The notes under the pieces are model-generated. The model saw nothing but the letters and a program-made list of their open reading frames with translations, did no database searches and was not told where the DNA came from. From DASCQC01 sp036012865 (lineage in GTDB: Bacteria; Pseudomonadota; Gammaproteobacteria; Comchoanobacterales; Comchoanobacteraceae): 64,000 nucleotides of DNA. The stretch's first letter is position 1, and every line of letters starts with the position of its first letter. Both the position numbers and the translations under genes were made by a program. Positions 9,601-16,266 of this stretch are shown one piece after another. The stretch is from NCBI GenBank assembly GCA_036012865.1, contig DASCQC010000017.1, forward strand, positions 1 to 64,000, in the 5' to 3' direction.

Positions 9601-10379
9601 TCTAGATGATAAAAATGAGTGAGGTCGTCCATGCATGCAATGGTTCCTCCCGCCAATTGTGATATATTGGTATCAATATTGCCTGGGCTATTGATTGAAA
9701 ATTCAGACCTAAAATGATCTTGAATGAGGCTGTTTTTTTGGCTCTTCAAATACCAAGCAAGCATGGCCATTTCGATTTCAGAGACCGAAGGTCTGGGTTT
9801 GACAACCGCCAAGGCATCCTGCAAAACATTCTGAGATAATTGATCATACCCATAATTTGATAAAAACTTCTCAATGAGCCATGACCCTTTGTTAAGATTA
9901 AACCACCTCAAAGAAGGAATAGATTCTCCTTCGTAAACATGCTTTAAACGATGATAATGCATAAAAGCCATTTCGTTTGTTTTATCTCCTAACAGTTCGG
10001 ATAAAGCTGTTGACTCCATAAGATTCAATGGCCTCTCTCGGTTAAGTTTGATATCATATAATTTACCCAACTCTACATGATGAATTGAATTGAAATGACA
10101 ATCTTTGACCCACTGAGTTACTTTCAAACCGGTATCGGAATGTATCCCCAGCTTGGGCAAAAGAATAATTTCATTGTCCTCAATAGAAGCCTTTTTATCT
10201 TTGAGATTGAGTGACTCATTCAGATGCTGACTTTCCTCTCGAAGGATGATAGAACTTCCTGAGATCAAAAATAGTTGGAACTCATTAATATCAATAATTT
10301 CAGGAACCACTTGATAGATTTTTTTCATCACGATCGAAGAGTAGTTCTTATCAACTTTTCTCCCTACCTTAAGTAACAT
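6582..10379 (-). CDS. PurL-like protein (FGAM synthase fold) lacking all catalytic motifs
   Basis: The 1,265-residue protein matches full-length formylglycinamide ribonucleotide amidotransferase from end to end. Retained stretches include YRVPGYERTWE, LVGPNQLAVSDCSV, GGVLVTL, GGSSYGD and GHPERAF. Active-site signatures are gone. The SEHCRHK and ETHNHP segments are unrecognisable, and the glycine-rich GGEIRDEGATGRG loop is replaced by FAGREAARSFSEH. HDVGAGG reads KTQGHGL, HDRSDGG reads HDVSSGG, and the glutaminase GVCNGCQ reads GVGNGAQ. The Cys nucleophile codon (7089-7091, residue 1097) is GGT, Gly. The frame is intact and has a good GGGAG ribosome site before the ATG, so the protein is probably made but cannot be an ordinary FGAM synthase. 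A retained pseudoenzyme role is likely; what it does is unknown. Confidence 0.85.
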   Translation of the reverse strand: MLLKVGRKVDKNYSSIVMKKIYQVVPEIIDINEFQLFLISGSSIILREESQHLNESLNLKDKKASIEDNEIILLPKLGIHSDTGLKVTQWVKDCHFNSIHHVELGKLYDIKLNRERPLNLMESTALSELLGDKTNEMAFMHYHRLKHVYEGESIPSLRWFNLNKGSWLIEKFLSNYGYDQLSQNVLQDALAVVKPRPSVSEIEMAMLAWYLKSQKNSLIQDHFRSEFSINSPGNIDTNISQLAGGTIACMDDLTHFYHLEHAKASWVMSRGTYSEKFLYSDYFAGREAARSFSEHIFSSYLGVRPSYVNLSVFTRNYRVPGYERTWETASFGKEDPGFLKVIKSVSAMSSYFSQLGVPIVGGSLRIMDNPFLKIAFGLPIISLGGGAKRLVSAEDNPKVDVGFKLVLIGSATMARIPLEHLEDAFPDNKSRYQSFLPTTNAELQRRCQALLNRCAERQDLNPIADIIKTQGHGLTTAMMNYLKDKKLGAMIQLRAIPAIHPGINLCELLTHEISDRYLLVVNPSYFHEFKNIADRESCPYQVVGDLTADNCLVVDDEKSKRPVAQFDIKDYDNAGSYSISPYKDARVLPKDKALQWSLDDGFKQVVAELLQHPNVGNKAYVIHRVDSSVGGLVAQDALVGPNQLAVSDCSVMLSGFDHYQGVATALGECPLLASLDEKTGTFLAINEAITNLLGVPWKGGKVELAVSLLIRGEKVNSKKSKAVIKHVRQYAKELAMKVVNVDCQLASQSSIKEVEVPAILVEARTALTNVNDRVTPMFNASGTQNLYWVNLNSVDGFAGSAFAEIHQRAGAKKPGVPTAKEMKSLISTVQTLHREKNCAAFHDVSSGGVLVTLIEMFMASMGADSFDCIEVEWPKELSKDYLFSEGTGVVIQVNDDQAALKVFKKNQLVKNVIKIASIHRKENYMDDSTFSLNMEGRHLSWSIQDLYSSWHTPSYLLQKAQDGDILSQEEKINLMSWPKHGLALQTKHYRKLSRRAIQPDAPKAMILRERGGVGFFELAEAFIHAGFVAVDVSMDDVITGRVHINEYSLLAVAGGSSYGDALKPGSMWATKILMLPKIREQFVQFFKREDTLVLGVGNGAQMVMLLHQALVGDTLWPSYSINRSDHFESRLACVRVESGGSPWLAGMNDQIIALPIACSYGRITYNRDASTKGLTLDNAAMRFVNKAGGYATSYPDNPTGSDYQIASMMSNNGRVLLSMGHPERAFLTRQFSWAPPKWQEYSPWFALFDNAYDFVMKHPPQPPGY

Positions 10380-10676
10380 AGATTCTCCCTAGATTCTCTA
10401 AGTACTTATAGACTATTTTTGACAAACTTTCTCAATCTTTATCAACCCTACTCATATCAGTCATGGCATCAGTCCATCGGTAAAAAAATCTCAACATCGT
10501 ACCCCCTAAAAACTCAAACAATGATGGACAGTTATTAACCTAAACAAAACCTATGACCAACCCCGGGCTATTCTATTAAATATGTCATTTAATAACTACA
10601 TAGAAAGAAAAAAGAAAAATTCTGCAGTATTGGAAACGTTAAAAAAGACTCAAACAAGCGCAATATCCAAATGAAC
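10380..10676. other. Intergenic region upstream of the PurL-like gene, no gene seen
   Basis: AT-rich, with stops in all frames and no convincing ORF. A TATAAG element on the minus strand near 10408-10413 could be a -10 for the PurL-like gene, but no well-spaced -35 is present. A short palindrome (ATTAAA...TTTAAT, about 10575-10592) is the only other structure noticed. Confidence 0.4.
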
Positions 10677-10820
10677 AACGTCACCTCTCGGAACAACCTT
10701 CGCAAGTAATTAGCCCCCCTGCGTTCGGGCCTGCCCCTGATAATCCGTGACCTCCAAATGGCTGCACACCCACCACAGCACCAATGGTATTTCTATTAAT
10801 GTAGTGATTACCCGCATCGA
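10677..10820 (-). pseudogene. Decayed fragment of the putA 3' end
   Basis: This 144-base segment matches 12589-12733 inside the 3' end of the intact putA, in the same orientation. The last 61 bases or so are identical, and the rest differs by scattered substitutions. In the putA frame it reads DAGNHYINRNTIGAVVGVQP and FGGHGLSGAGPNAGG. It then loses frame because one base is missing where intact putA has the GGP codons (near 10712-10716). It has no start and no complete domain, so it is a remnant of a duplication or recombination event that placed the Sel1 gene between two putA ends. Confidence 0.8.
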
Positions 10821-11270
10821 AGGCATGCAGAGGAAGTGCGCATGTTGGAGGCACTCAGTCGACACACGCAGGAAACCGCGAGCAAGTCGTATCACGCAAA
10901 ACCGCTACGTTTTATAGCACGGGACGACCGGCCCACGACAATCACCATGAGCTCCTTCTACAGCGGACACGACCCGCGCATCGAGCTGCATGGAGCGTGG
11001 AGGAGCTGAGAATAACGCGGCCGTGAGCAGATGACGCAAGCACGGGGTAATCAGTACCGACTAGAGCCGCGAGGGAACACCTGTAAAAGGCGATCCACAG
11101 ATACGCGCATAAAGTAGACAAGGCCAGGGGGTGGCAGAAGCGAAGCGTAGACGGGCGATCAGTGTGTAGCGGGCTGCGCTATGCCGGAGCAAAGTACAGG
11201 CGTCAAACCACAGATGCCGTCGTAGTCATCCCCGGGTACGGGGCACTGACGGTCATTCGGGTTGCAGATT
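10821..11270. other. GC-rich anomalous non-coding segment, possible continuation of a foreign putA remnant
   Basis: About 450 bases that are visibly much richer in G and C than everything around them, with no long open frame on either strand. It joins the putA fragment directly. On the minus strand, short blocks resemble the next-upstream part of putA in the right order (a GGGCCGG stretch near 10930, then GGTTTCCTGCGTG and GTGCCTCCAACATG). The match is interrupted and weak. The best guess is a degraded piece of a higher-GC putA acquired by transfer. A mobile-element remnant is the alternative. Confidence 0.4.
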
Positions 11271-11282
11271 TATCAATACTTT

Positions 11283-12380
11283 CTATCTTCCAGACGACTT
11301 CTTATGATCATTGGTTACGTTTTCGTCTTGTGTATTTTTTTGTGTACGATAAGCATCATAAAATCTTAATAATGCGCTCGGAAACTGTTTCATCGCGTCT
11401 TGGCGCATGTTCGTCATTTGTGCATCTTTTTTTGCAGCGTCATCGCCCTGCTTGTCTGTCTTTCCAAACAACCCTATATTTTCAAAAAATTTATTAAGTT
11501 CTTTACCATAATTATACTCCTTCATAACGATACTTGCTTTCTCATGCCCTTGTTTTGCCGCTTTTTGAAACCACTCTAACGCTTTCGCATCATCTTGCTC
11601 AACCCCCTGTAGACCTTTTTTATAAAAAACACCTACATTCCACTGCGCCTCTGCATGTCCGTTATCAGCGGCTTTTTGATACCAATAAAATGACTTTTTA
11701 TAGCTTTGTTCAATACTGTTTTCGCCTGAATAATAAAGCTCCCCTAATCTGAATTGCGCTTCTATGTGACCTCTATTCGCTGCTTTTTCATACCAATAAA
11801 TAGCTGTTGAGTCGTTTTGATAATCATCACCCTCTTCGCCCTGCTCATACATACAACCTAAATAATATTGCGATTCGAGATGCTTGTTATTTGCTGCTTC
11901 TGTAAACCTCTTCAAGGCTTTTTTATTATTTTTAGCTACCTCTGTCCCAGTCCAGTACAATGTTGCCAAACCAAATTGTGCTGTTACATCACCTTGATCT
12001 GCTGCTTTTCCATACCACTTAATTGCTTTTTTAATATTTGTTTTTACTCCCGATCCTTTGTGATACATAACAGCAATCTGGAATTGGGATGGCACAAAAT
12101 TTTGATCTGCTGCCTTTTTGTAAAGAACAAAGGCTTTGTTCAAATCTTTTATCACCCCATTTCCAAGGGCGTATAACGTCCCTAGATTATGCCGTGCCCT
12201 TGCAAAGTTTTGCCTCTCTGCTCTTTCATACCACATGCGCGCCTGGGTGAAATCTTGGGGTACACAATTTCCTTTATCATACATCACTCCCAAAGCGAAC
12301 TGTCCTGCAGGGTTTCCCTGTTCTGCGAGTTTTAGGAATCGATCAAAAGCTTCACTGATTTTTGTTGCTTCATGTTTCAT
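11283..12380 (-). CDS. Sel1-repeat (SLR) protein, candidate Dot/Icm effector or host-interaction factor
   Basis: A protein of 365 residues made almost entirely of about seven Sel1-like repeats: AxxxLGxxYxxG followed by AxxWYxKAAxxG, for example FRLGELYYSGE and WYEKAANRGH. SLR helix-pair solenoids mediate protein-protein contacts. In Legionella, several SLR proteins (LpnE, EnhC, LidL) influence entry and vacuole trafficking. The last 80 residues are charged, Gln/Lys-rich and not repeated. No signal peptide is visible, so it is cytosolic or secreted by a non-Sec route. I prefer the ATG at 12378-12380, with AGG five bases before it. A GTG two codons upstream is the alternative. It sits in a patch bounded by a putA fragment and putA itself, which points to insertion or duplication. 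Effector status is inference. Confidence 0.75.
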   Translation of the reverse strand: MKHEATKISEAFDRFLKLAEQGNPAGQFALGVMYDKGNCVPQDFTQARMWYERAERQNFARARHNLGTLYALGNGVIKDLNKAFVLYKKAADQNFVPSQFQIAVMYHKGSGVKTNIKKAIKWYGKAADQGDVTAQFGLATLYWTGTEVAKNNKKALKRFTEAANNKHLESQYYLGCMYEQGEEGDDYQNDSTAIYWYEKAANRGHIEAQFRLGELYYSGENSIEQSYKKSFYWYQKAADNGHAEAQWNVGVFYKKGLQGVEQDDAKALEWFQKAAKQGHEKASIVMKEYNYGKELNKFFENIGLFGKTDKQGDDAAKKDAQMTNMRQDAMKQFPSALLRFYDAYRTQKNTQDENVTNDHKKSSGR

Positions 12381-12527
12381 ACGCACCTACTTGTTTGAAT
12401 ATTATACACGTCCTGCCATACATGTTTCAGCAATACAAGAGCCTGGACATCATAATCAACCTCAATTCGAAGCTTGTCCTTGACCGCACATCACTCAGCT
12501 CATGAATCTCTGACGACCAGTCCTTGG

Positions 12528-15500
12528 TTAATCATCTTCCAAGGTAACTAGCGTAGTATTGCCGCCCACTGCTGTAATATTATTCGACAATGTCACCTCT
12601 CGGCATAATCTTCTCAAGTAATTAGGACCCCCTGCTTTCGGGCCTGTCCCTGATAATCCATGACCTCCAAACGGCTGCACACCCACCACAGCACCAATGG
12701 TATTTCTATTAATGTAGTGATTACCCGCATCGATTCTTTCACTGACATAACGCACAAATGTTGGCACCCTAGAATGAACCCCAAACGTTAGCCCGTAGCC
12801 CGTACCATTGATTTGTGATAACACGGTATCAATATCTTTGCTAGCATAACGAATAACGTGTAACAGCGGCCCAAAAACCTCTTTATCCAGCCTTTTAATA
12901 CTATCAATTTCATAAGCACATGGAGCAAAAAATGTCCCCAGATTCGCTTCCTTGGTGAGTTCAACCTGATAGATTAACGTTCCTATGCCATCTAAATAGG
13001 CCTGATGCTCCTCTAGTCGCTCTAAAGACACCTTATCAATGATGGGGCCAATGTCTGTGTGATAATGCCGTGGGTTACCTACCTTGAGCTCCTGCATGGC
13101 TCCTTTTAGCATATGGATTACCTTGTCTGCAATTTCTTCTTGCAGATAAAGAACCCTTAACGCTGAACACCTTTGGCCTGCAGACTGAAAAGCCGACTGA
13201 ATAACATCCCCAACAACTTGCTCAGCTAAGGCCGATGAATCAACGATCATAACATTTTGCCCCCCTGTTTCAGCTATCAGAGGAGTAATCGCACCAGGCT
13301 TCATAGCAAGGTCTAATGAAATTTGCTTGGCAGTTTGTGTCGACCCTGTCAACATCACCACATCAACCTTAGGGTGATTGACCAACGCTTTACCTATGGC
13401 AATATCTCCTGGCAACAACTGTAAAAGGTCTGGGTCCAACCCCTCTTTCACCATGATATCAACCATGCGCTTGGCAATTAATGGGGTTTGTAGTGCTGGC
13501 TTGGCGATCACAGCATTCCCCGTGACCAAGGCTGCCGCCACCTGCCCTAGAAAAATAGCCAGAGGAAAGTTCCATGGACTAATACACAGAACAACACCAT
13601 AAGGTCGATAACTTAAAACATTGTATTCCCCAGTTGGACCTTTAAGCTCTTGGTCCACTAAGGTTGTCTTAGCCCTGTCTGCATAATACCGTAAAAAGTC
13701 TATCGCCTCTCTGACTTCATCAATGGCATCCTGCCAGGTTTTTCCCGCTTCCAATACTGCCAATGCAATCATTTCATCCATGGAGGCTTCTAATTGATCG
13801 GCAATGTTAAACAACAGTTCAGCCCTTTTTTCTAAGGTAATTACTTGCCAAAACTTTTGTGCCAACAGAGCTTTTTCAACCGCTGATTCAATCCGCCCCT
13901 CTGTTGCTAGCTGAATGTTTCCGATGACTTTTAAATTAGCTGGGTTAATAACAACCTCTCCACTATCTTGACGCCCCTTCCCTTCCTTATCCTCAACACA
14001 CTGATCCACCGCCCGACGAACACGATCAATATCCATAGGATCATTCAAATCATACCCCTTACTATTTAACCTTTCAGAAAATAGATGTCGAGGCAAAGGA
14101 ATGCATGGGTGCGGCTCAAAATTTCGACTTTGCGCTAACTCAATAGGATCCACAACCAATTTCTCTACACTATGATCACTGTCCGTTAGTTTATTAATAA
14201 AAGATGTGTTGGCACCATTCTCTAATAAACGCCGAACCAAATAGGGCAATAGCTCTTTATGCGCTCCAACTGGTGCATACATACGAACATTCACTTTCAA
14301 TCCCAACGTTAAAAAGTAATCATAAAGGGATTCACCCATGCCATGTAGGCATTGAAATTCGTGGGGATGCCCTTCTTCTAAAGCGTGTTGAAGATGCGCG
14401 ATGGTATAAGCATTATGGGTTGCAAACTGAGGGTAAATAACACCTTTAGCTTCAATTAATTTCTTCGCGCAAGCTATAAATGCAATGTCTGTATGTTCTT
14501 TTCGAGTAAACACAGGATAATGACTTAGCCCTTTCAACTGTGCCTCCTTAATCTCACTATCCCAATACGCCCCCTTGACTAAACGAACTGTTATGGATCG
14601 ATGATAACTTCGGGCCATCTTTACCAGAGCATCCACGACTTGTAAAGATCTCTTTTGATACGCTTGAACAGCCAAACCGAAACCACCCCAACCCTCGGTA
14701 ACTTTATCGCTCAAAACTTCTTTGACAATGCACAAAGACATCTCCAAGCGCTCTGACTCTTCTGCATCAACAGTGATACTGATATTTGATTGTCTAGCAG
14801 CAGAAACCAGCATAATTAAACGCGTCGATAATTCCCTTACGGCCTCTTTCGATTGACCCATCTCATATCGAGGGTACAAGGCAGATAGCTTTATAGATAT
14901 CCCCGGCCTCGCATACAGATCTTTGGGGGTCTTAATGTAACCCAAGGCAACAATAGCTTCCATATACTGATTAAAATAAAACTCAGCATCCTCTCGGGTA
15001 ACAGCAGACTCACCTAACATATCGTAAGAAAAACAATAACCTTTTTTATGGAGTTTTTTTGAGTACTTCAATGCTTCATCAATGTTCTCACCCAAAACAA
15101 ATTTATTACCCAGTAATTTAACCGCCTGTGTCACCACCTGCCTGATGGCTGGCTGCCCTATTTTCGTGACAACCTTTTTAAGGGTTTTCATGACACGGTT
15201 AGAATTCTCTACATCAAGCAAACTACCCGTAAAAGAGAGACCAAAAGAAATTAAGGCCCCCACACTGCCCTTAGAACTTTCCTGAACCCATTCTGGTTGG
15301 GTCAATCGATCTCTTATCAGTTGATTGGATTTATCTTTATCCGGAATTCGTATCAAGGCTTCTGCCAAACACATTAAAGCAATCCCCTCATCGGAGGAAA
15401 GATTATACTGCGACATTAAATGATCTAAAGGGTCAGGCTGATAATGATTACGTATGGAACTAATAAGCTTTAAGGCTTCTGATTGAATGCTCTTTCGGCT

Positions 15501-15611
15501 ATCTTGATGATCATTGATAGCACTGATACACTTTTTAACAACAAGAGACTCATCTTCACGATAGCAACAACTTATTGAATCTAATATAGCCTTAAAATCT
15601 TTATCCCGCAT
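12528..15611 (-). CDS. putA: Bifunctional proline dehydrogenase / L-glutamate gamma-semialdehyde dehydrogenase
   Basis: Oxidises proline to glutamate in two steps, feeding electrons from the FAD domain to quinones and making NADH. The N-terminal half holds the TIM-barrel proline dehydrogenase, with ISIKLSALYPRY, VDAEESERLE and RLVKGAYWDSEI. The C-terminal half is an aldehyde dehydrogenase with SPWNFPLA, LTGSTQTAK, ETGGQN and the catalytic Cys815 in AGQRCSALR. At 1,027 residues it is the short PutA form without the N-terminal ribbon-helix-helix DNA-binding domain, so it should not autorepress. A GGGGGGA ribosome site precedes the ATG and a well-spaced promoter lies at 15635-15663. Proline is a known carbon source for intracellular Legionellales. 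Intact and confidently identified. Confidence 0.95.
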   Translation of the reverse strand: MRDKDFKAILDSISCCYREDESLVVKKCISAINDHQDSRKSIQSEALKLISSIRNHYQPDPLDHLMSQYNLSSDEGIALMCLAEALIRIPDKDKSNQLIRDRLTQPEWVQESSKGSVGALISFGLSFTGSLLDVENSNRVMKTLKKVVTKIGQPAIRQVVTQAVKLLGNKFVLGENIDEALKYSKKLHKKGYCFSYDMLGESAVTREDAEFYFNQYMEAIVALGYIKTPKDLYARPGISIKLSALYPRYEMGQSKEAVRELSTRLIMLVSAARQSNISITVDAEESERLEMSLCIVKEVLSDKVTEGWGGFGLAVQAYQKRSLQVVDALVKMARSYHRSITVRLVKGAYWDSEIKEAQLKGLSHYPVFTRKEHTDIAFIACAKKLIEAKGVIYPQFATHNAYTIAHLQHALEEGHPHEFQCLHGMGESLYDYFLTLGLKVNVRMYAPVGAHKELLPYLVRRLLENGANTSFINKLTDSDHSVEKLVVDPIELAQSRNFEPHPCIPLPRHLFSERLNSKGYDLNDPMDIDRVRRAVDQCVEDKEGKGRQDSGEVVINPANLKVIGNIQLATEGRIESAVEKALLAQKFWQVITLEKRAELLFNIADQLEASMDEMIALAVLEAGKTWQDAIDEVREAIDFLRYYADRAKTTLVDQELKGPTGEYNVLSYRPYGVVLCISPWNFPLAIFLGQVAAALVTGNAVIAKPALQTPLIAKRMVDIMVKEGLDPDLLQLLPGDIAIGKALVNHPKVDVVMLTGSTQTAKQISLDLAMKPGAITPLIAETGGQNVMIVDSSALAEQVVGDVIQSAFQSAGQRCSALRVLYLQEEIADKVIHMLKGAMQELKVGNPRHYHTDIGPIIDKVSLERLEEHQAYLDGIGTLIYQVELTKEANLGTFFAPCAYEIDSIKRLDKEVFGPLLHVIRYASKDIDTVLSQINGTGYGLTFGVHSRVPTFVRYVSERIDAGNHYINRNTIGAVVGVQPFGGHGLSGTGPKAGGPNYLRRLCREVTLSNNITAVGGNTTLVTLEDD

Positions 15612-15634
15612 GAAAATCCCCCCATAAACTTAAT

Positions 15635-15663
15635 AGTATAAAATGTAATGCCTCAGTAAACAA
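15635..15663 (-). promoter_or_regulatory. Sigma-70-type promoter of putA
   Basis: On the minus strand TTGTTT (15658-15663), a 17-base spacer and TATACT (15635-15640) lie 24 bases before the putA ATG. Confidence 0.5.
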
Positions 15664-15756
15664 CTGCCTTTATACCCTTTTAAACCCCCTAAATCAATAC
15701 CTTTAACCCTTCATCATAAACCAGGTCATACCCACCCCAATAACCCCCCATAAGGC

Positions 15757-15795
15757 ATAACCTTTATCTGAATCGAGTCATGGAGCAAAGGTTAT
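15757..15795. repeat. Perfect 9-bp inverted repeat in the putA / secreted-protein intergenic region
   Basis: ATAACCTTT (15757-15765) and AAAGGTTAT (15787-15795) are exact reverse complements separated by 21 bases. There is no T-run after it in either direction, so a terminator is unlikely. It could be a dimeric regulator site or an RNA hairpin. Confidence 0.5.
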
Positions 15796-15848
15796 TGATA
15801 GCCAGTCATTTTTATGTCCGATCCTAGGTTTCATAGCACCCCGTCTCA

Positions 15849-15877
15849 TTGCATTTCTAGAAAAAGACTCCTATAAT
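15849..15877 (+). promoter_or_regulatory. Strong sigma-70 promoter placed to give a leaderless message
   Basis: TTGCAT (15849-15854), a 17-base spacer and a perfect TATAAT (15872-15877). The expected start of transcription (about 15883-15885) coincides with the ATG of the next gene, and no ribosome site is present between them. Confidence 0.6.
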
Positions 15878-15884
15878 AATTAAC

Positions 15885-16265
15885 ATGAAGCTTCGCCATC
15901 TCCTAGTATTGATTGCATTACTAACCCCATCGGTTTGGGGTAAACAATACTCTTTTGAGGCCCTTATAACGAATAATACCAACAAAAACTTTTTTGTTTC
16001 CTCATTCTCTGACGGCGATAGTTTTTCTAGCAACGCCGGTATTCTACAGCCCCATCAGTCTACAAGCATTCACTTTGCCTATGATAGAAAACCATACCCT
16101 CGTGCTGTTATTCGCCTACAGAAATCCTTCAATCGGAATGACTACATTAACTTTGTATTACTCAATAATTCCTACCAAATACTGGGGTGCAAAGCACCCT
16201 ATGCCTGCAGCGCAACTTACCTTAACCCTAACAAAATAAACTTTGTCATCGTTTCTTCCAAATAG
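15885..16265 (+). CDS. Small secreted protein of unknown function
   Basis: A 126-residue protein with a clear Sec signal peptide: KLRH, a leucine-rich core, then SVWG before KQYSF. The mature part has no recognised domain, a likely all-beta character, and two cysteines eight residues apart near the C terminus (GCKAPYAC) that could form a disulphide. It would be periplasmic or exported. It is convergent with icmB, whose stop lies one base away. The promoter/start arrangement suggests a leaderless message. I do not recognise a family. Confidence 0.6.
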   Translation: MKLRHLLVLIALLTPSVWGKQYSFEALITNNTNKNFFVSSFSDGDSFSSNAGILQPHQSTSIHFAYDRKPYPRAVIRLQKSFNRNDYINFVLLNNSYQILGCKAPYACSATYLNPNKINFVIVSSK

Positions 16266-16266
16266 C

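Noticed and set aside
10710..10895. 61-codon minus-strand open frame
   Set aside because: It overlaps the putA fragment in a different frame from putA and has no recognisable product.
10821..11270. Group II intron, rRNA fragment or IS remnant in the GC-rich stretch
   Set aside because: I looked for domain V-like hairpins, rRNA signatures, terminal inverted repeats and transposase motifs and found none convincing.
11162..11497. 111-codon plus-strand open frame overlapping the Sel1 gene end
   Set aside because: Half of it is antisense to the Sel1 protein. No homology, no ribosome site.
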